In this document: one piece after another, positions 42,633 to 50,506 of the stretch
Numbering within the stretch: the stretch's first letter is position 1
Layout: the number at the start of each line of letters is the position of its first letter
Source: Sporosalibacterium faouarense
GTDB taxonomy: Bacteria > Bacillota > Clostridia > Tissierellales > VENL01
Direction of reading: 5' to 3'
NCBI RefSeq assembly: GCF_016765695.1
Contig: NZ_JAETGO010000069.1
Location: 1 to 64,000, forward strand
Length of the DNA stretch: 64,000 nucleotides
Program-made: the position numbers and the translations under genes
Notes under the pieces: generated by a model
Told to the model about the DNA's origin: nothing
Databases searched by the model: none
The model's input: only the letters and a program-made list of their open reading frames with translations

Positions 42633-43852
42633 GTTCCATACAACTCAACAATCTTAACAATTGTTTCAACAGCCTTTTCCATTGCAAAAATAGGAATATA
42701 TTCAAATTTACCGTGGAAATTATGACCTCCAGTGAAAATATTAGGACAGGGTAATCCCATATATGATAATCTTGCTCCATCAGTACCACCGCGTACTGGT
42801 TGAATATTAGCTTCAACACCAACTTCACCCATGGCTATCTTAGCATTTTCTATTATATCCATAACTGGTTCAATTTTTTCCTTCATATTATAGTAGGAAT
42901 CTTTTATCTCAAGAGATACAGTTTCTTCACCATACTTAGTGTTTAGTAAATTAACAATATTCTCTAATAAAGATTTCTTTTCTTCAAACTCATCTTTATT
43001 ATGATCTCGAATTATATAATGAAGATTAGTTTCTTCCACCTCGCCCTTTATACCTACTAAATGATAGAATCCTTCGTATTTTTCAGTATACTCTGGTTTC
43101 TGTTCAACTGGAAGTAGAGAATTTAACTCCATAGCTATAGTCATTGAATTAATCATCTTATTTTTAGCACTACCTGGATGTACGTTTCTTCCCTTTACAA
43201 TAATCTTAGCACCAGCTGCATTAAAATTTTCGTACTGTAGCTCACCAATTGGTCCACCGTCAATAGTATAAGCAAAGTCAGCGCCAAATTTCTTTACATC
43301 AAAATGATTTGCTCCTTTGCCTACCTCTTCATCAGGAGTAAAACCAATCTTAATATCTCCGTGGGATATTTCTGGATTACTAATTAAATATTCAATAGCA
43401 GTAATAATTTCTGCAACTCCTGCTTTATCATCAGCTCCTAGAAGAGTAGTACCATCAGTAGTTATTAATGATTTACCTATGTAATCTTTTAAATCAGGAA
43501 AATCCTTTGGAGAAAGGATTATGTTTTTTTCAGAATTAAGAATTATATTTCCACCATCGTAATTTTCAACTATTTGAGGAGTAACATTTTTACCTGACAT
43601 ATCTGGACTAGTATCTACATGGGCTATAAAACCTATAGTAGGAACATCCTTATCAATATTGCTAGGAAGGGTGGCCATAACATATCCATTTTCATCTACT
43701 GAAACATTTTTCATACCAAGGTTTTCTAATTCCTTAGCAATATCCTTTGACAAAATTAATTGTCCTGATGTAGTAGGCACAGTATTAGAGCTACCATCGG
43801 ATTTAGTATCGTACTTTACATATTTAAGAAATCTTTCAACAACCTTACTCAT
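42626..43852 (-). CDS. pepT: Peptidase T (tripeptide aminopeptidase, M20)
   Basis: The 408-aa zinc enzyme removes the N-terminal residue of tripeptides. Features are [29 protein letters not shown] (first metal ligand and catalytic Asp), [46 protein letters not shown], and [15 protein letters not shown] and [11 protein letters not shown] near the end. The length equals that of E. coli PepT, so the C-terminus is not truncated even though the stop codon lies in an IS-like sequence. GAGGAAAA precedes the ATG. Confidence 0.95.
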   Translation of the reverse strand: MSKVVERFLKYVKYDTKSDGSSNTVPTTSGQLILSKDIAKELENLGMKNVSVDENGYVMATLPSNIDKDVPTIGFIAHVDTSPDMSGKNVTPQIVENYDGGNIILNSEKNIILSPKDFPDLKDYIGKSLITTDGTTLLGADDKAGVAEIITAIEYLISNPEISHGDIKIGFTPDEEVGKGANHFDVKKFGADFAYTIDGGPIGELQYENFNAAGAKIIVKGRNVHPGSAKNKMINSMTIAMELNSLLPVEQKPEYTEKYEGFYHLVGIKGEVEETNLHYIIRDHNKDEFEEKKSLLENIVNLLNTKYGEETVSLEIKDSYYNMKEKIEPVMDIIENAKIAMGEVGVEANIQPVRGGTDGARLSYMGLPCPNIFTGGHNFHGKFEYIPIFAMEKAVETIVKIVELYGTK

Positions 43853-44244
43853 AATTTTTCCTCCTCATATTTTAATTATTAAACGAGAATACTTTAATAT
43901 ATAATTTTCTCGAGTATATATTTATTATTAATATCCACATCCACATATATTATATACCTCTGCTCAATAGAAAGAAAGCTAAAAGGTAGAGGTGAAAAAA
44001 ATAAGTTATATATTTTAGTTTTTAACCATTCACAATCATTAGATACTATGAATAAGTTTATGGAATAAATGTGGGGGTAATTAGTATAAATAGTATGAGT
44101 ACATCAAAGATAGTCAATTTTTACATACTTAATCTGTCAAATAAAACATACTAATTATAATATAGCATTAATAATTTATAATTAGGCTATATTTTTGCTG
44201 ATGATGGACAATACTCATATAAAGCTTTGATTGGGGGGATTAGA
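43853..44244. other. Intergenic region between divergent pepT and hydrolase genes
   Basis: No gene is supported. AATATAGC (44159-44166) and GCTATATT (44186-44193) form an 8-bp inverted repeat about 50 bp before the hydrolase gene. A 19-codon frame near 44093 lacks a ribosome site. Promoters for both genes must lie here but were not fixed. Confidence 0.4.
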
Positions 44245-45381
44245 ATGCTACAAAGGCTAAGGAGTAAGACTGCTAGCTTTGAAAATTATATTTATAAACT
44301 ACAGAAGGATAAAAGAATAGTTGGTTTATCTATAGCAATTGTTTATGATGATAATATTGTATATAAAAATGGATTTGGAAAAACAGATATCAAATCTAGC
44401 AAGAATGTGGATGAGAATACAATTTTGAGCATTCAAAGTATTACCAAAAGTTTTGCTGCCACAAGCATTATGAGGTTAGTTGAAAAAGGACTAATTAATA
44501 TTGATAATCCATTAATAGAGTATCTTCCTTACTTTAGAACAAAGAACAAATCTCAAAGTGATAAAATTACTGTTAAGCAGCTTTTAAGCCACACGGCAGG
44601 ATTTCCAAAGGATATTCATATCGCTAATATAATTTCTCCTAATATCTCTGAATTTAAAGGAATAGATAGTTTATATGAAAAATCCCAAGAGTACTCCAAG
44701 ATTATTGAAAGTATAAATACCTTCGAAGATATAACAAGATATTTTGAAAATATTAATTTAAGTTATGAACCTGGTAGAGGATGGAGTTATTGTACTGATG
44801 CTTACGCTATAGTAGGAGATTTGTTTGAAAAAGTTAGTGAAACTTCATGGGATGAATATGTTGAAAATGAAATATTTAAGTCGATAGGGATGGAGAGAAC
44901 AACACTTGATCCTATACAAGCTCAAAATGATTTTAATAGTTGTAAGTATTATATAGAAAAGAATAATAATCTAATAGAAGTGCCATTTCCAACAAATCCA
45001 ATTGTTGCTCCTATAGGATTTATATATTCTACTGCCCATGATATGGCTAAATATTTAGCTGCTCACATGAAGTATGGCTACTCTCCTATTTTGACTTCTA
45101 AAGGTATTGGTAGGATGCAGATTCCAGTGAGCGAGATATGTAACAACACAAATGATAATTTTAAATGGTTAAAGGATGCTGGGTATGGATTGGGATGGTT
45201 TATAGGACATTATAAAGGGCAAAGGATAGTAGGTCATAGTGGAGGATATCCAGGGGTAAGGGCTAGTGTGGTTATGGTACCAGGCAAGAAACTGGGAGTT
45301 GTAGCATTATCTAATTTTGAAAGGACAGATTCAGGGGTAATTTGTCAAAGAGCTATAGATATAATGTTAAATGATGAGTAG
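44245..45381 (+). CDS. Serine hydrolase of the beta-lactamase/S12 family
   Basis: The ATG at 44245 follows GGGGGG. The 378-aa product has the nucleophile motif SITK (residues 65-68), YCT in WSYCTDAYAIVG at the place of the usual YxN, and GHSGG near the end in the position of KTG/HxG. No signal peptide is present, so the enzyme is cytoplasmic. An esterase or D-amino-peptidase role is as likely as beta-lactam hydrolysis; resistance should not be inferred. It is a single gene. Confidence 0.83.
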   Translation: MLQRLRSKTASFENYIYKLQKDKRIVGLSIAIVYDDNIVYKNGFGKTDIKSSKNVDENTILSIQSITKSFAATSIMRLVEKGLINIDNPLIEYLPYFRTKNKSQSDKITVKQLLSHTAGFPKDIHIANIISPNISEFKGIDSLYEKSQEYSKIIESINTFEDITRYFENINLSYEPGRGWSYCTDAYAIVGDLFEKVSETSWDEYVENEIFKSIGMERTTLDPIQAQNDFNSCKYYIEKNNNLIEVPFPTNPIVAPIGFIYSTAHDMAKYLAAHMKYGYSPILTSKGIGRMQIPVSEICNNTNDNFKWLKDAGYGLGWFIGHYKGQRIVGHSGGYPGVRASVVMVPGKKLGVVALSNFERTDSGVICQRAIDIMLNDE

Positions 45382-45515
45382 AGTTTACTCAATAATAACA
45401 GTAATAAAATCTATAGTTAACAAATTAATTTAGGAAATATGTTTATATATAGGTAGAGCATAAAATATATTTTATAGACATTGAGAGTATTAACTTCCCA
45501 TAATACACTTATAAA

Positions 45516-45545
45516 AAAGGCTGTTTAGGCAGTCTTTATTTTTTT
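45516..45545 (+). terminator. Rho-independent terminator
   Basis: AAAGGCTG pairs with CAGTCTTT (one G-U) around TTTAGG, then ATTTTTTTTG. It lies 135 bp after the hydrolase gene. Confidence 0.75.
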
Positions 45546-45610
45546 GAAAAGTTTTTCTGAAAAATGTTTATTGAAGAAAATGGTGGGGTAATATAAGAAT
45601 ACAAAGGAAA

Positions 45611-45625
45611 TGAAAATCATTATCA
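45611..45625 (+). promoter_or_regulatory. Fur-like box
   Basis: TGAAAATCATTATCA matches the Fur 7-1-7 consensus TGATAATNATTATCA at all but one position. Over the 19-bp classical box it matches 16 positions. It lies between a weak -10 (TAATAT, 45589-45594) and the ribosome site of the 33-aa peptide gene, where bound repressor would block transcription. Confidence 0.72.
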
Positions 45626-45642
45626 ATTAAGGAGGAATTGAA

Positions 45643-45744
45643 ATGTTACTATATTTAAGTATTGAGAATAGAAAAGCTTATAAAAGTTTGAAGAAGCAAA
45701 ATAAATTATATGCAGCGGAAAAACCATACTTATATGGAATCTAA
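45643..45744 (+). CDS. 33-aa basic peptide behind a Fur-like box
   Basis: AAGGAGG lies seven bases before the ATG. The peptide has a short hydrophobic start (LLYLSIEN), a Lys-rich centre (RKAYKSLKKQNKLY) and an aromatic end (KPYLYGI). It has six Lys and one Arg against two Glu. A Fur-like box immediately upstream and a perfect terminator after the stop make an isolated single-gene unit. Its size, charge and control recall the Fur-regulated basic proteins FbpA-C of Bacillus, but I see no sequence match to them. A role in iron sparing is inferred only. Confidence 0.68.
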   Translation: MLLYLSIENRKAYKSLKKQNKLYAAEKPYLYGI

Positions 45745-45787
45745 CACAATTAATATAGATTTCAAATAAATCCCAAAGTTTTCCCCC

Positions 45788-45820
45788 TTAAAAGACCAGT
45801 TCCCCCAACTGGTCTTTTAA
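45788..45820 (+). terminator. Perfect 14-bp terminator with CCCCC loop
   Basis: TTAAAAGACCAGTT and AACTGGTCTTTTAA pair without mismatch around five C residues, 43 bp after the basic peptide gene. Confidence 0.85.
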
Positions 45821-45989
45821 TATTTGATTGGTTCAATTATTTAACAAATGAATTTACATATAAATAACAAAATATAAACCTATTATTAACCATATGAAAA
45901 TCTATATATGATTTAATGAAAATAGAAGATAACAATGCTAATGCTAATAAATAAGGCTAAACTTCAGGTTAATTTCCCTTAATTATCCT

Positions 45990-46022
45990 AAAAAACTGGT
46001 GTCATCCCTACACCAGTTTTTT
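45990..46022 (+). terminator. Perfect 13-bp terminator
   Basis: AAAAAACTGGTGT and ACACCAGTTTTTT pair around CATCCCT. No gene lies directly upstream, so it may end a small RNA. Confidence 0.75.
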
Positions 46023-46171
46023 TATTAAGAAATATTTATAAGTTAAGGTACTATCAGACTACTCACTTAGTGGTTAGTTTTAATTTCGTGGAAAGACTAC
46101 TTGGGTAATGATATAATTATTATAAAAAGCCTATAGAAAAATTATAAGTAGTAGAAGAGCGGGGGATAGTG

Positions 46172-48010
46172 ATGAAAAGCAAATTCAATGGAGTTTCTTG
46201 GAAATGGGTTTCTTTAATAATATTAATTGCTATATTGGGATTTATATTGATATCAGGTCTAGATAAATTTGACACACCAGACCAAAAAAATTCTGATGAT
46301 ATATCTAAAAAAAGTAAAATAACAACAGATACGAATAAAAGTAATGGAGAAATTTTAGAATTTATAAAAAACAATATAGAATTAGGAATGTCAAAGGAAG
46401 AGCTAAAGGAAATAATAGGGGAAGTAACAGTGATAAATCCTAGTGAATCTATTATTCCAGGTTATGGAACAACGGAAGTTTGGAGATATGATTTTACCAA
46501 AGATGATTATATAATGAATTATGATGAAGAAATCAAAGATAAAATGATAATTGATAAACTGGGCATAGAAAAAGGAGATATGAAAACTCAATTATTTATT
46601 GAGTGGTCAAAGGGAGAGAACATAGAAATAAATAATATTTCTGTTTTTTACTATAAAAAAGGTGAAATATATGAATATAATAATAAAGTAAATTATGTAG
46701 GAGATTATGCTTTGGTTTGCGATGCCGTTAAACCATATTTTGTTTATAAGGATGCTAGGGCAAAAATAAAAGAGGTAGTTGAGTTAAGTTTTAATTCGGT
46801 TCCTATTCAAAATCTAGAGCAGGAAGAACCTAAAGAGGGATATACAGAGGCAAAGGTTATTCAATTGGATTCTCTCAATGTAAAAATACATCTATTTGTT
46901 CAGAAAAATCAAGAAGATGAGTCAAATAATGATGTTTTTGCATTTTTAGAATCTAAAGGAAATATGTACTCTATTGGTCAGGTTAGTTACCTTGGATTAG
47001 ATAATATATCTGTGAAAGCTGTTGACAGAACATTAGATGGAGATAGGGAAATAGAGATTATCGGAGATATGGGAGCGTCATACTCTCAAATTAAACTTAT
47101 AAAATATAACAATGATAAAGGAATATGGAAAGATGTATTAACTATGGGGAATCCTAGAATAATAGATTTAGATTCAGATGGCAAAGATGATTTAATAGGA
47201 GTTTCGATGGGAAGCACACCATCCTATTTAGAAATATATTTTTGGAATGAAGATCATTTTGAGAAGTGTAATGTAAATCAGGCTACAGATAGTATAAGTT
47301 CATACCTTTATGAGGATGAAGAAGGTTGGATAATTAAAACTGTGAAAAAAGCAAAAAATGAAGCAATAGAGAATGAGCGTTATACGAATAATTATTATAG
47401 CTATAAAGATAGAAATCTATTAAGGTTAAATTATAACCCAGAAATATGGATAACTAAGCCAATAGTCATACCTAAATTTAATGGAGAAACTTCTAAAGTT
47501 GAAAAAGATGAAATATCTAAGATAAAAATACCAGAGGGTAAATGGCAGGAAGTAATTCAAAGCATAGTAAACAGATATGAAGATATAGAAATTAAGAAGA
47601 GATTTAGTAACATTACAGTAAAAGATTTCTATTTTGTAGAGTCTTGGATAGGAGAGCTAGAGAAAACAGACTTTCAATTAGATGTATATTCTCTTGATGC
47701 TTCTTTCATTCTTGTAGTAGAAAAATATGGAGATGAGATAAGGACAAATATAATATCTAGTCAACCTATGACTCCATTCCTGTTTTATGGAGATAGTGTT
47801 AATCTCATGATGGTATCTAAAGGAACGAATAGGTCATTTAATATTAAAACAGGGAATTTTGAAAGTGAGTATCCCTCATCTTTATTTGAAGTATTTTTGG
47901 GAGAAATCAGTAGATATAATCAACAATTGAAGAAAATGGAATTCTATCGAGGTTTTAATATACTAGGTAATTATATAAAACCATATAAATCAGCTTATAT
48001 AGTTCAATAA
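46172..48010 (+). CDS. Large membrane-anchored extracellular protein, FG-GAP-like
   Basis: The ATG at 46172 follows GGGGGA; a GTG is directly before it. The 612-aa product has a single N-terminal membrane anchor (VSLIILIAILGFILISGL) and a Ser/Lys-rich linker. A first region contains IELGMSKEELKEIIGEV, as in SmpA/BamE-like domains. A middle region has RTLDGDREIEIIGDMGAS and PRIIDLDSDGKDDLIGVS, which look like FG-GAP or VCBS-type calcium-binding blades. The C-terminal 200 residues are not recognised. It should lie outside the membrane; function unknown. Confidence 0.62.
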   Translation: MKSKFNGVSWKWVSLIILIAILGFILISGLDKFDTPDQKNSDDISKKSKITTDTNKSNGEILEFIKNNIELGMSKEELKEIIGEVTVINPSESIIPGYGTTEVWRYDFTKDDYIMNYDEEIKDKMIIDKLGIEKGDMKTQLFIEWSKGENIEINNISVFYYKKGEIYEYNNKVNYVGDYALVCDAVKPYFVYKDARAKIKEVVELSFNSVPIQNLEQEEPKEGYTEAKVIQLDSLNVKIHLFVQKNQEDESNNDVFAFLESKGNMYSIGQVSYLGLDNISVKAVDRTLDGDREIEIIGDMGASYSQIKLIKYNNDKGIWKDVLTMGNPRIIDLDSDGKDDLIGVSMGSTPSYLEIYFWNEDHFEKCNVNQATDSISSYLYEDEEGWIIKTVKKAKNEAIENERYTNNYYSYKDRNLLRLNYNPEIWITKPIVIPKFNGETSKVEKDEISKIKIPEGKWQEVIQSIVNRYEDIEIKKRFSNITVKDFYFVESWIGELEKTDFQLDVYSLDASFILVVEKYGDEIRTNIISSQPMTPFLFYGDSVNLMMVSKGTNRSFNIKTGNFESEYPSSLFEVFLGEISRYNQQLKKMEFYRGFNILGNYIKPYKSAYIVQ

Positions 48011-48104
48011 AACTATTGGTGCTAACGGTTATCCGTTAGCATTTTTTATGAGAAAAAAATTATTAAAAATTATAATTTTACTTCTAAAAATTAGTAAATG
48101 GTGA

Positions 48105-48132
48105 TATAATACTATATACGAACATATGTTCT
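48105..48132 (+). promoter_or_regulatory. SOS-controlled promoter of the Y-family polymerase
   Basis: CGAACATATGTTCT at 48119-48132 fits the Bacillus-type LexA box CGAAC-N4-GTTC. It lies directly after TATAAT (48105-48110), covering the expected start of transcription, so LexA would block initiation. Confidence 0.88.
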
Positions 48133-48151
48133 TAAAATGGAGGATAGAATT

Positions 48152-49414
48152 ATGGAAAAGAAATATTCAAAAACTATAATGCATATTGATGTAAACTCTG
48201 CTTTTTTATCATGGCAAGCTGCCTATAATAAACAAATAGGGATTGAAGGTGATATTAGAGAGATACCGGCTGTTATAGGAGGAAGCGAAGAGCGAAGACA
48301 TGGTATAGTTCTAGCCAAATCTATTTTAGCTAAAAAAGAAGGCATAAAAACCGGTGAGAGTCTGATGGAAGCACGAACAAAATGTAGAAACTTAACAGTT
48401 ATTCCACCAAACTATGATTTATATATTAAGAGTAGTAAAGCATTACTCAACTTATTGAAAGAATATTCTTATAAAATTAGCGTTTTTAGTATTGATGAAT
48501 GTTTTTTAGATTACACAGGAATGGAAATACATTTTGGTAATCCTATAGAAGCTGCTTATAAGATTAAGGATAGAATACAAAAAGAATTGGGATTCACAGT
48601 AAACATAGGTATTTCAACAAATAAATTATTAGCTAAACAGGCTAGTGAATTAGAAAAACCAAACAAAGTCCATACCATATATCCCCATGAAATAAAGACG
48701 AAGCTATGGCCTTTAGATATAGGAGAACTCCTTATGGTAGGTAGGAAAACTAAACCTAAGTTAAATAAAATAGGAATATATACCATAGGGGATTTGGCAA
48801 ATAGTGATTATAAACTAATTTCTAACAAGTTTAAATCCCATGGAAGACTAATATACAATTATGCTTGGGGTAGGGATGATTCCCGGTTTACAAGTAAGGA
48901 ATATATACCTTTTAAAAGCGTGGGGAATGGTAGCACGATACACTTTGATGTGGAAGATAAAGAAACAGCATATAAGATTTTGCTAAGTCTTGTAGAAACA
49001 ACATCAAGAAGGCTCAGGCAGGCTAATGTTCAAAGTAGAGTTATAGGTATTTCTATTAAAGATACTAATCTTTCAAGGAGTGGACATCAAAGAAAACTAT
49101 TGGCATCAACTAATTCTACTAAGGAAATTTACGAGATAACAAAAGAGCTATTTAATGAATTATGGGATGGAATTCCTATTAGACAGTTTAATGTTAGATT
49201 GAGTGAGTTGGTTTCGGAAGAAATGACTCAATTAACAGTATTTGATAGAGAGGATCAAGAAAAAATTGAGAAAATGGATAAAGTTGTAGACTCCATAAGA
49301 GATAAATATGGAAAGGGGGCTATCATGAGGGCAACTTTCATAAATAGTGGACTAAAAAGTATGTTAGGAGGTTTTGCAGCAGAAGATTATCCTGTAATGT
49401 CCAGTATTTTGTAA
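48152..49414 (+). CDS. dinB: DNA polymerase IV-like Y-family polymerase
   Basis: The ATG at 48152 has GGAGG eight bases upstream; the earlier ATG at 48137 lies across that site. The 420-aa translesion polymerase shows HIDVNSAFLSWQAA (first catalytic Asp), GGSEERRHGIVLAKS, FSIDECFLDYTG (second catalytic acids), the finger-thumb region INIGISTNKLLAKQASE-like NIGISTNKLLAKQAS, and a little-finger domain. No C-terminal beta-clamp motif was assigned. It is under a LexA box, so it should be DNA-damage-induced. An 80-aa protein gene follows after 21 bp. Confidence 0.92.
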   Translation: MEKKYSKTIMHIDVNSAFLSWQAAYNKQIGIEGDIREIPAVIGGSEERRHGIVLAKSILAKKEGIKTGESLMEARTKCRNLTVIPPNYDLYIKSSKALLNLLKEYSYKISVFSIDECFLDYTGMEIHFGNPIEAAYKIKDRIQKELGFTVNIGISTNKLLAKQASELEKPNKVHTIYPHEIKTKLWPLDIGELLMVGRKTKPKLNKIGIYTIGDLANSDYKLISNKFKSHGRLIYNYAWGRDDSRFTSKEYIPFKSVGNGSTIHFDVEDKETAYKILLSLVETTSRRLRQANVQSRVIGISIKDTNLSRSGHQRKLLASTNSTKEIYEITKELFNELWDGIPIRQFNVRLSELVSEEMTQLTVFDREDQEKIEKMDKVVDSIRDKYGKGAIMRATFINSGLKSMLGGFAAEDYPVMSSIL

Positions 49415-49435
49415 AAAAGAAAGGATGTTGAGTAT

Positions 49436-49678
49436 ATGAAAATAATAAACGAGTCAATTGATATGATAGCTGTGTTCCAGAAAGAGACAGGAAAGATAAC
49501 TCCATTTAAATTTAAATATAGAGATAAGCCTATAAAGGTTCAAAGGATATCAAAAATATATGAAGAAAAATTAGCAGGTAATAGAAGATTAGTATTTGTC
49601 TGTATACATAATGAACGGGATGTTTATGAAATAAAATATGAGTTAGATACATGCAAATGGTATTTATTTAAAAAGTAA
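49436..49678 (+). CDS. Small protein co-transcribed with dinB
   Basis: The 80-aa product is soluble and basic and looks beta-rich: IDMIAVFQKETGKITPFKFKY, IKVQRISKIYEEKLAG, RLVFVCIHNERDVYEIKYE. I recall similar small proteins beside Y-family polymerases in other Gram-positives, but no function is known to me. AAAGGATG precedes the ATG. The 21-bp gap puts it in the SOS operon, so it may assist the polymerase. Confidence 0.7.
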   Translation: MKIINESIDMIAVFQKETGKITPFKFKYRDKPIKVQRISKIYEEKLAGNRRLVFVCIHNERDVYEIKYELDTCKWYLFKK

Positions 49679-49738
49679 ATTTAAAATGTACTATGGAGAA
49701 AAGAAATTTTAGTATGAAGGTAAATATTATTGAATATA

Positions 49739-49808
49739 GAAGTTACATATTAATGAGGGGATTGCATAATAGACATTTAACTTTATAAATAACACTATAT
49801 GTAACTTC
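49739..49808. repeat. 70-bp element with 12-bp inverted ends (palindromic family, copy H)
   Basis: GAAGTTACATAT and ATATGTAACTTC are perfect inverted repeats bounding 46 bp with no gene. The ends match those of copy A (GAAATACATATTAA and TATGTAATTTCC), so this looks like a longer version of the same element. No T run follows, which argues against a simple terminator. Confidence 0.55.
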
Positions 49809-49840
49809 CCTAAACTAATTAGAGAAGGAGTTAGATTCAT

Positions 49841-50200
49841 ATGAAACAAATATTTAAAAGAATTGATACCATATTTTTAAGGGTGAAAAATATTGAAGAA
49901 TCATTAAAATGGTATGAAGAAATTATGGACTTAGAAATAAGATGGAAAAGTGAAAATTACGCTGCATTTAATCTTGGAGAAACAGCCTTTACAATATACG
50001 AGCCTGAGAATATAACAGAATTTAAGCCATCAGAATATGCTACATTTAATTTCTATGTATCTAATATAACAGAAGCTTACGATAATCTTAAATCTAAAGG
50101 AGTAGAATTAGGGAGTATAGAAGATGGTGGCGGTGTTCAATGGTTCTGGTTTAAGGATATTAGTGGAAATAGACTGGAAGTATGTTACTTTAGAGAATAA
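49841..50200 (+). CDS. VOC (glyoxalase/bleomycin-resistance fold) protein
   Basis: The 119-aa product has two beta-alpha-beta-beta-beta modules. The first has DTIFLRVKNIEESLKWYEEIM and the second YATFNFYVSNITEAYDNLKSKG, ending FWFKDISGNRLEVCYF, where the last Glu is a usual metal ligand. The substrate is open; lactoylglutathione lyase, dioxygenase and resistance types share the fold. AGAAGGAG precedes the ATG. Confidence 0.82.
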   Translation: MKQIFKRIDTIFLRVKNIEESLKWYEEIMDLEIRWKSENYAAFNLGETAFTIYEPENITEFKPSEYATFNFYVSNITEAYDNLKSKGVELGSIEDGGGVQWFWFKDISGNRLEVCYFRE

Positions 50201-50506
50201 CAATTAAATATTAGAATTAGTATTAAATTCTATAATTAGTAAAATGCGTCTTTTTTCCCAATGTAAATACTCTTTAATCTTGTTATAATATGAGTAAATA
50301 GAGAAATACAATTTGAGTTTAACTTTGTATGAAATTTCATAAATGAATAGCTTGGAATATATTGTAATGCAACATTAACTTTATAGTTACGTCTAAATAA
50401 CTGATAGCAAAGTCAAGTTTGATAAATATTAGTAATCATACTTTTACATTTATATAGACTTGTAGAATCATAAATTTTACAAAGGATAAAGAGGGGGATA
50501 AATAGA
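50201..50506 (+). other. Intergenic region before the GH18 gene
   Basis: No gene was seen. TATAAT at 50284-50289 is a possible -10 without a clear -35; if used it leaves a leader of about 210 bases. No stable hairpin stood out. Confidence 0.4.

Larger units (their letters stand above)
45745..46171 (+). other. Intergenic region with two related hairpins
   Basis: It holds terminators at 45788-45820 and 45990-46022, which share AACTGG/CCAGTT. The 170 bp between them has no gene with a ribosome site, so the second terminator would end an untranslated RNA or act on read-through. The rest is AT-rich and should hold the promoter of the next gene. Confidence 0.45.

Noticed and set aside
42595-42828. 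77-codon minus-strand frame overlapping the pepT 3' end
   Set aside because: It lies inside pepT in another frame and has no ribosome site; PepT motifs continue to its own stop.
44093-44152. 19-codon frame between pepT and the hydrolase gene
   Set aside because: The nearest G-rich site is about 20 bases away, too far to act as a ribosome site.
45950-46000. 15-codon frame (ATGCTAATGCTAATA start) before the terminator at 45990
   Set aside because: No adequate ribosome site; codon pattern not convincing.
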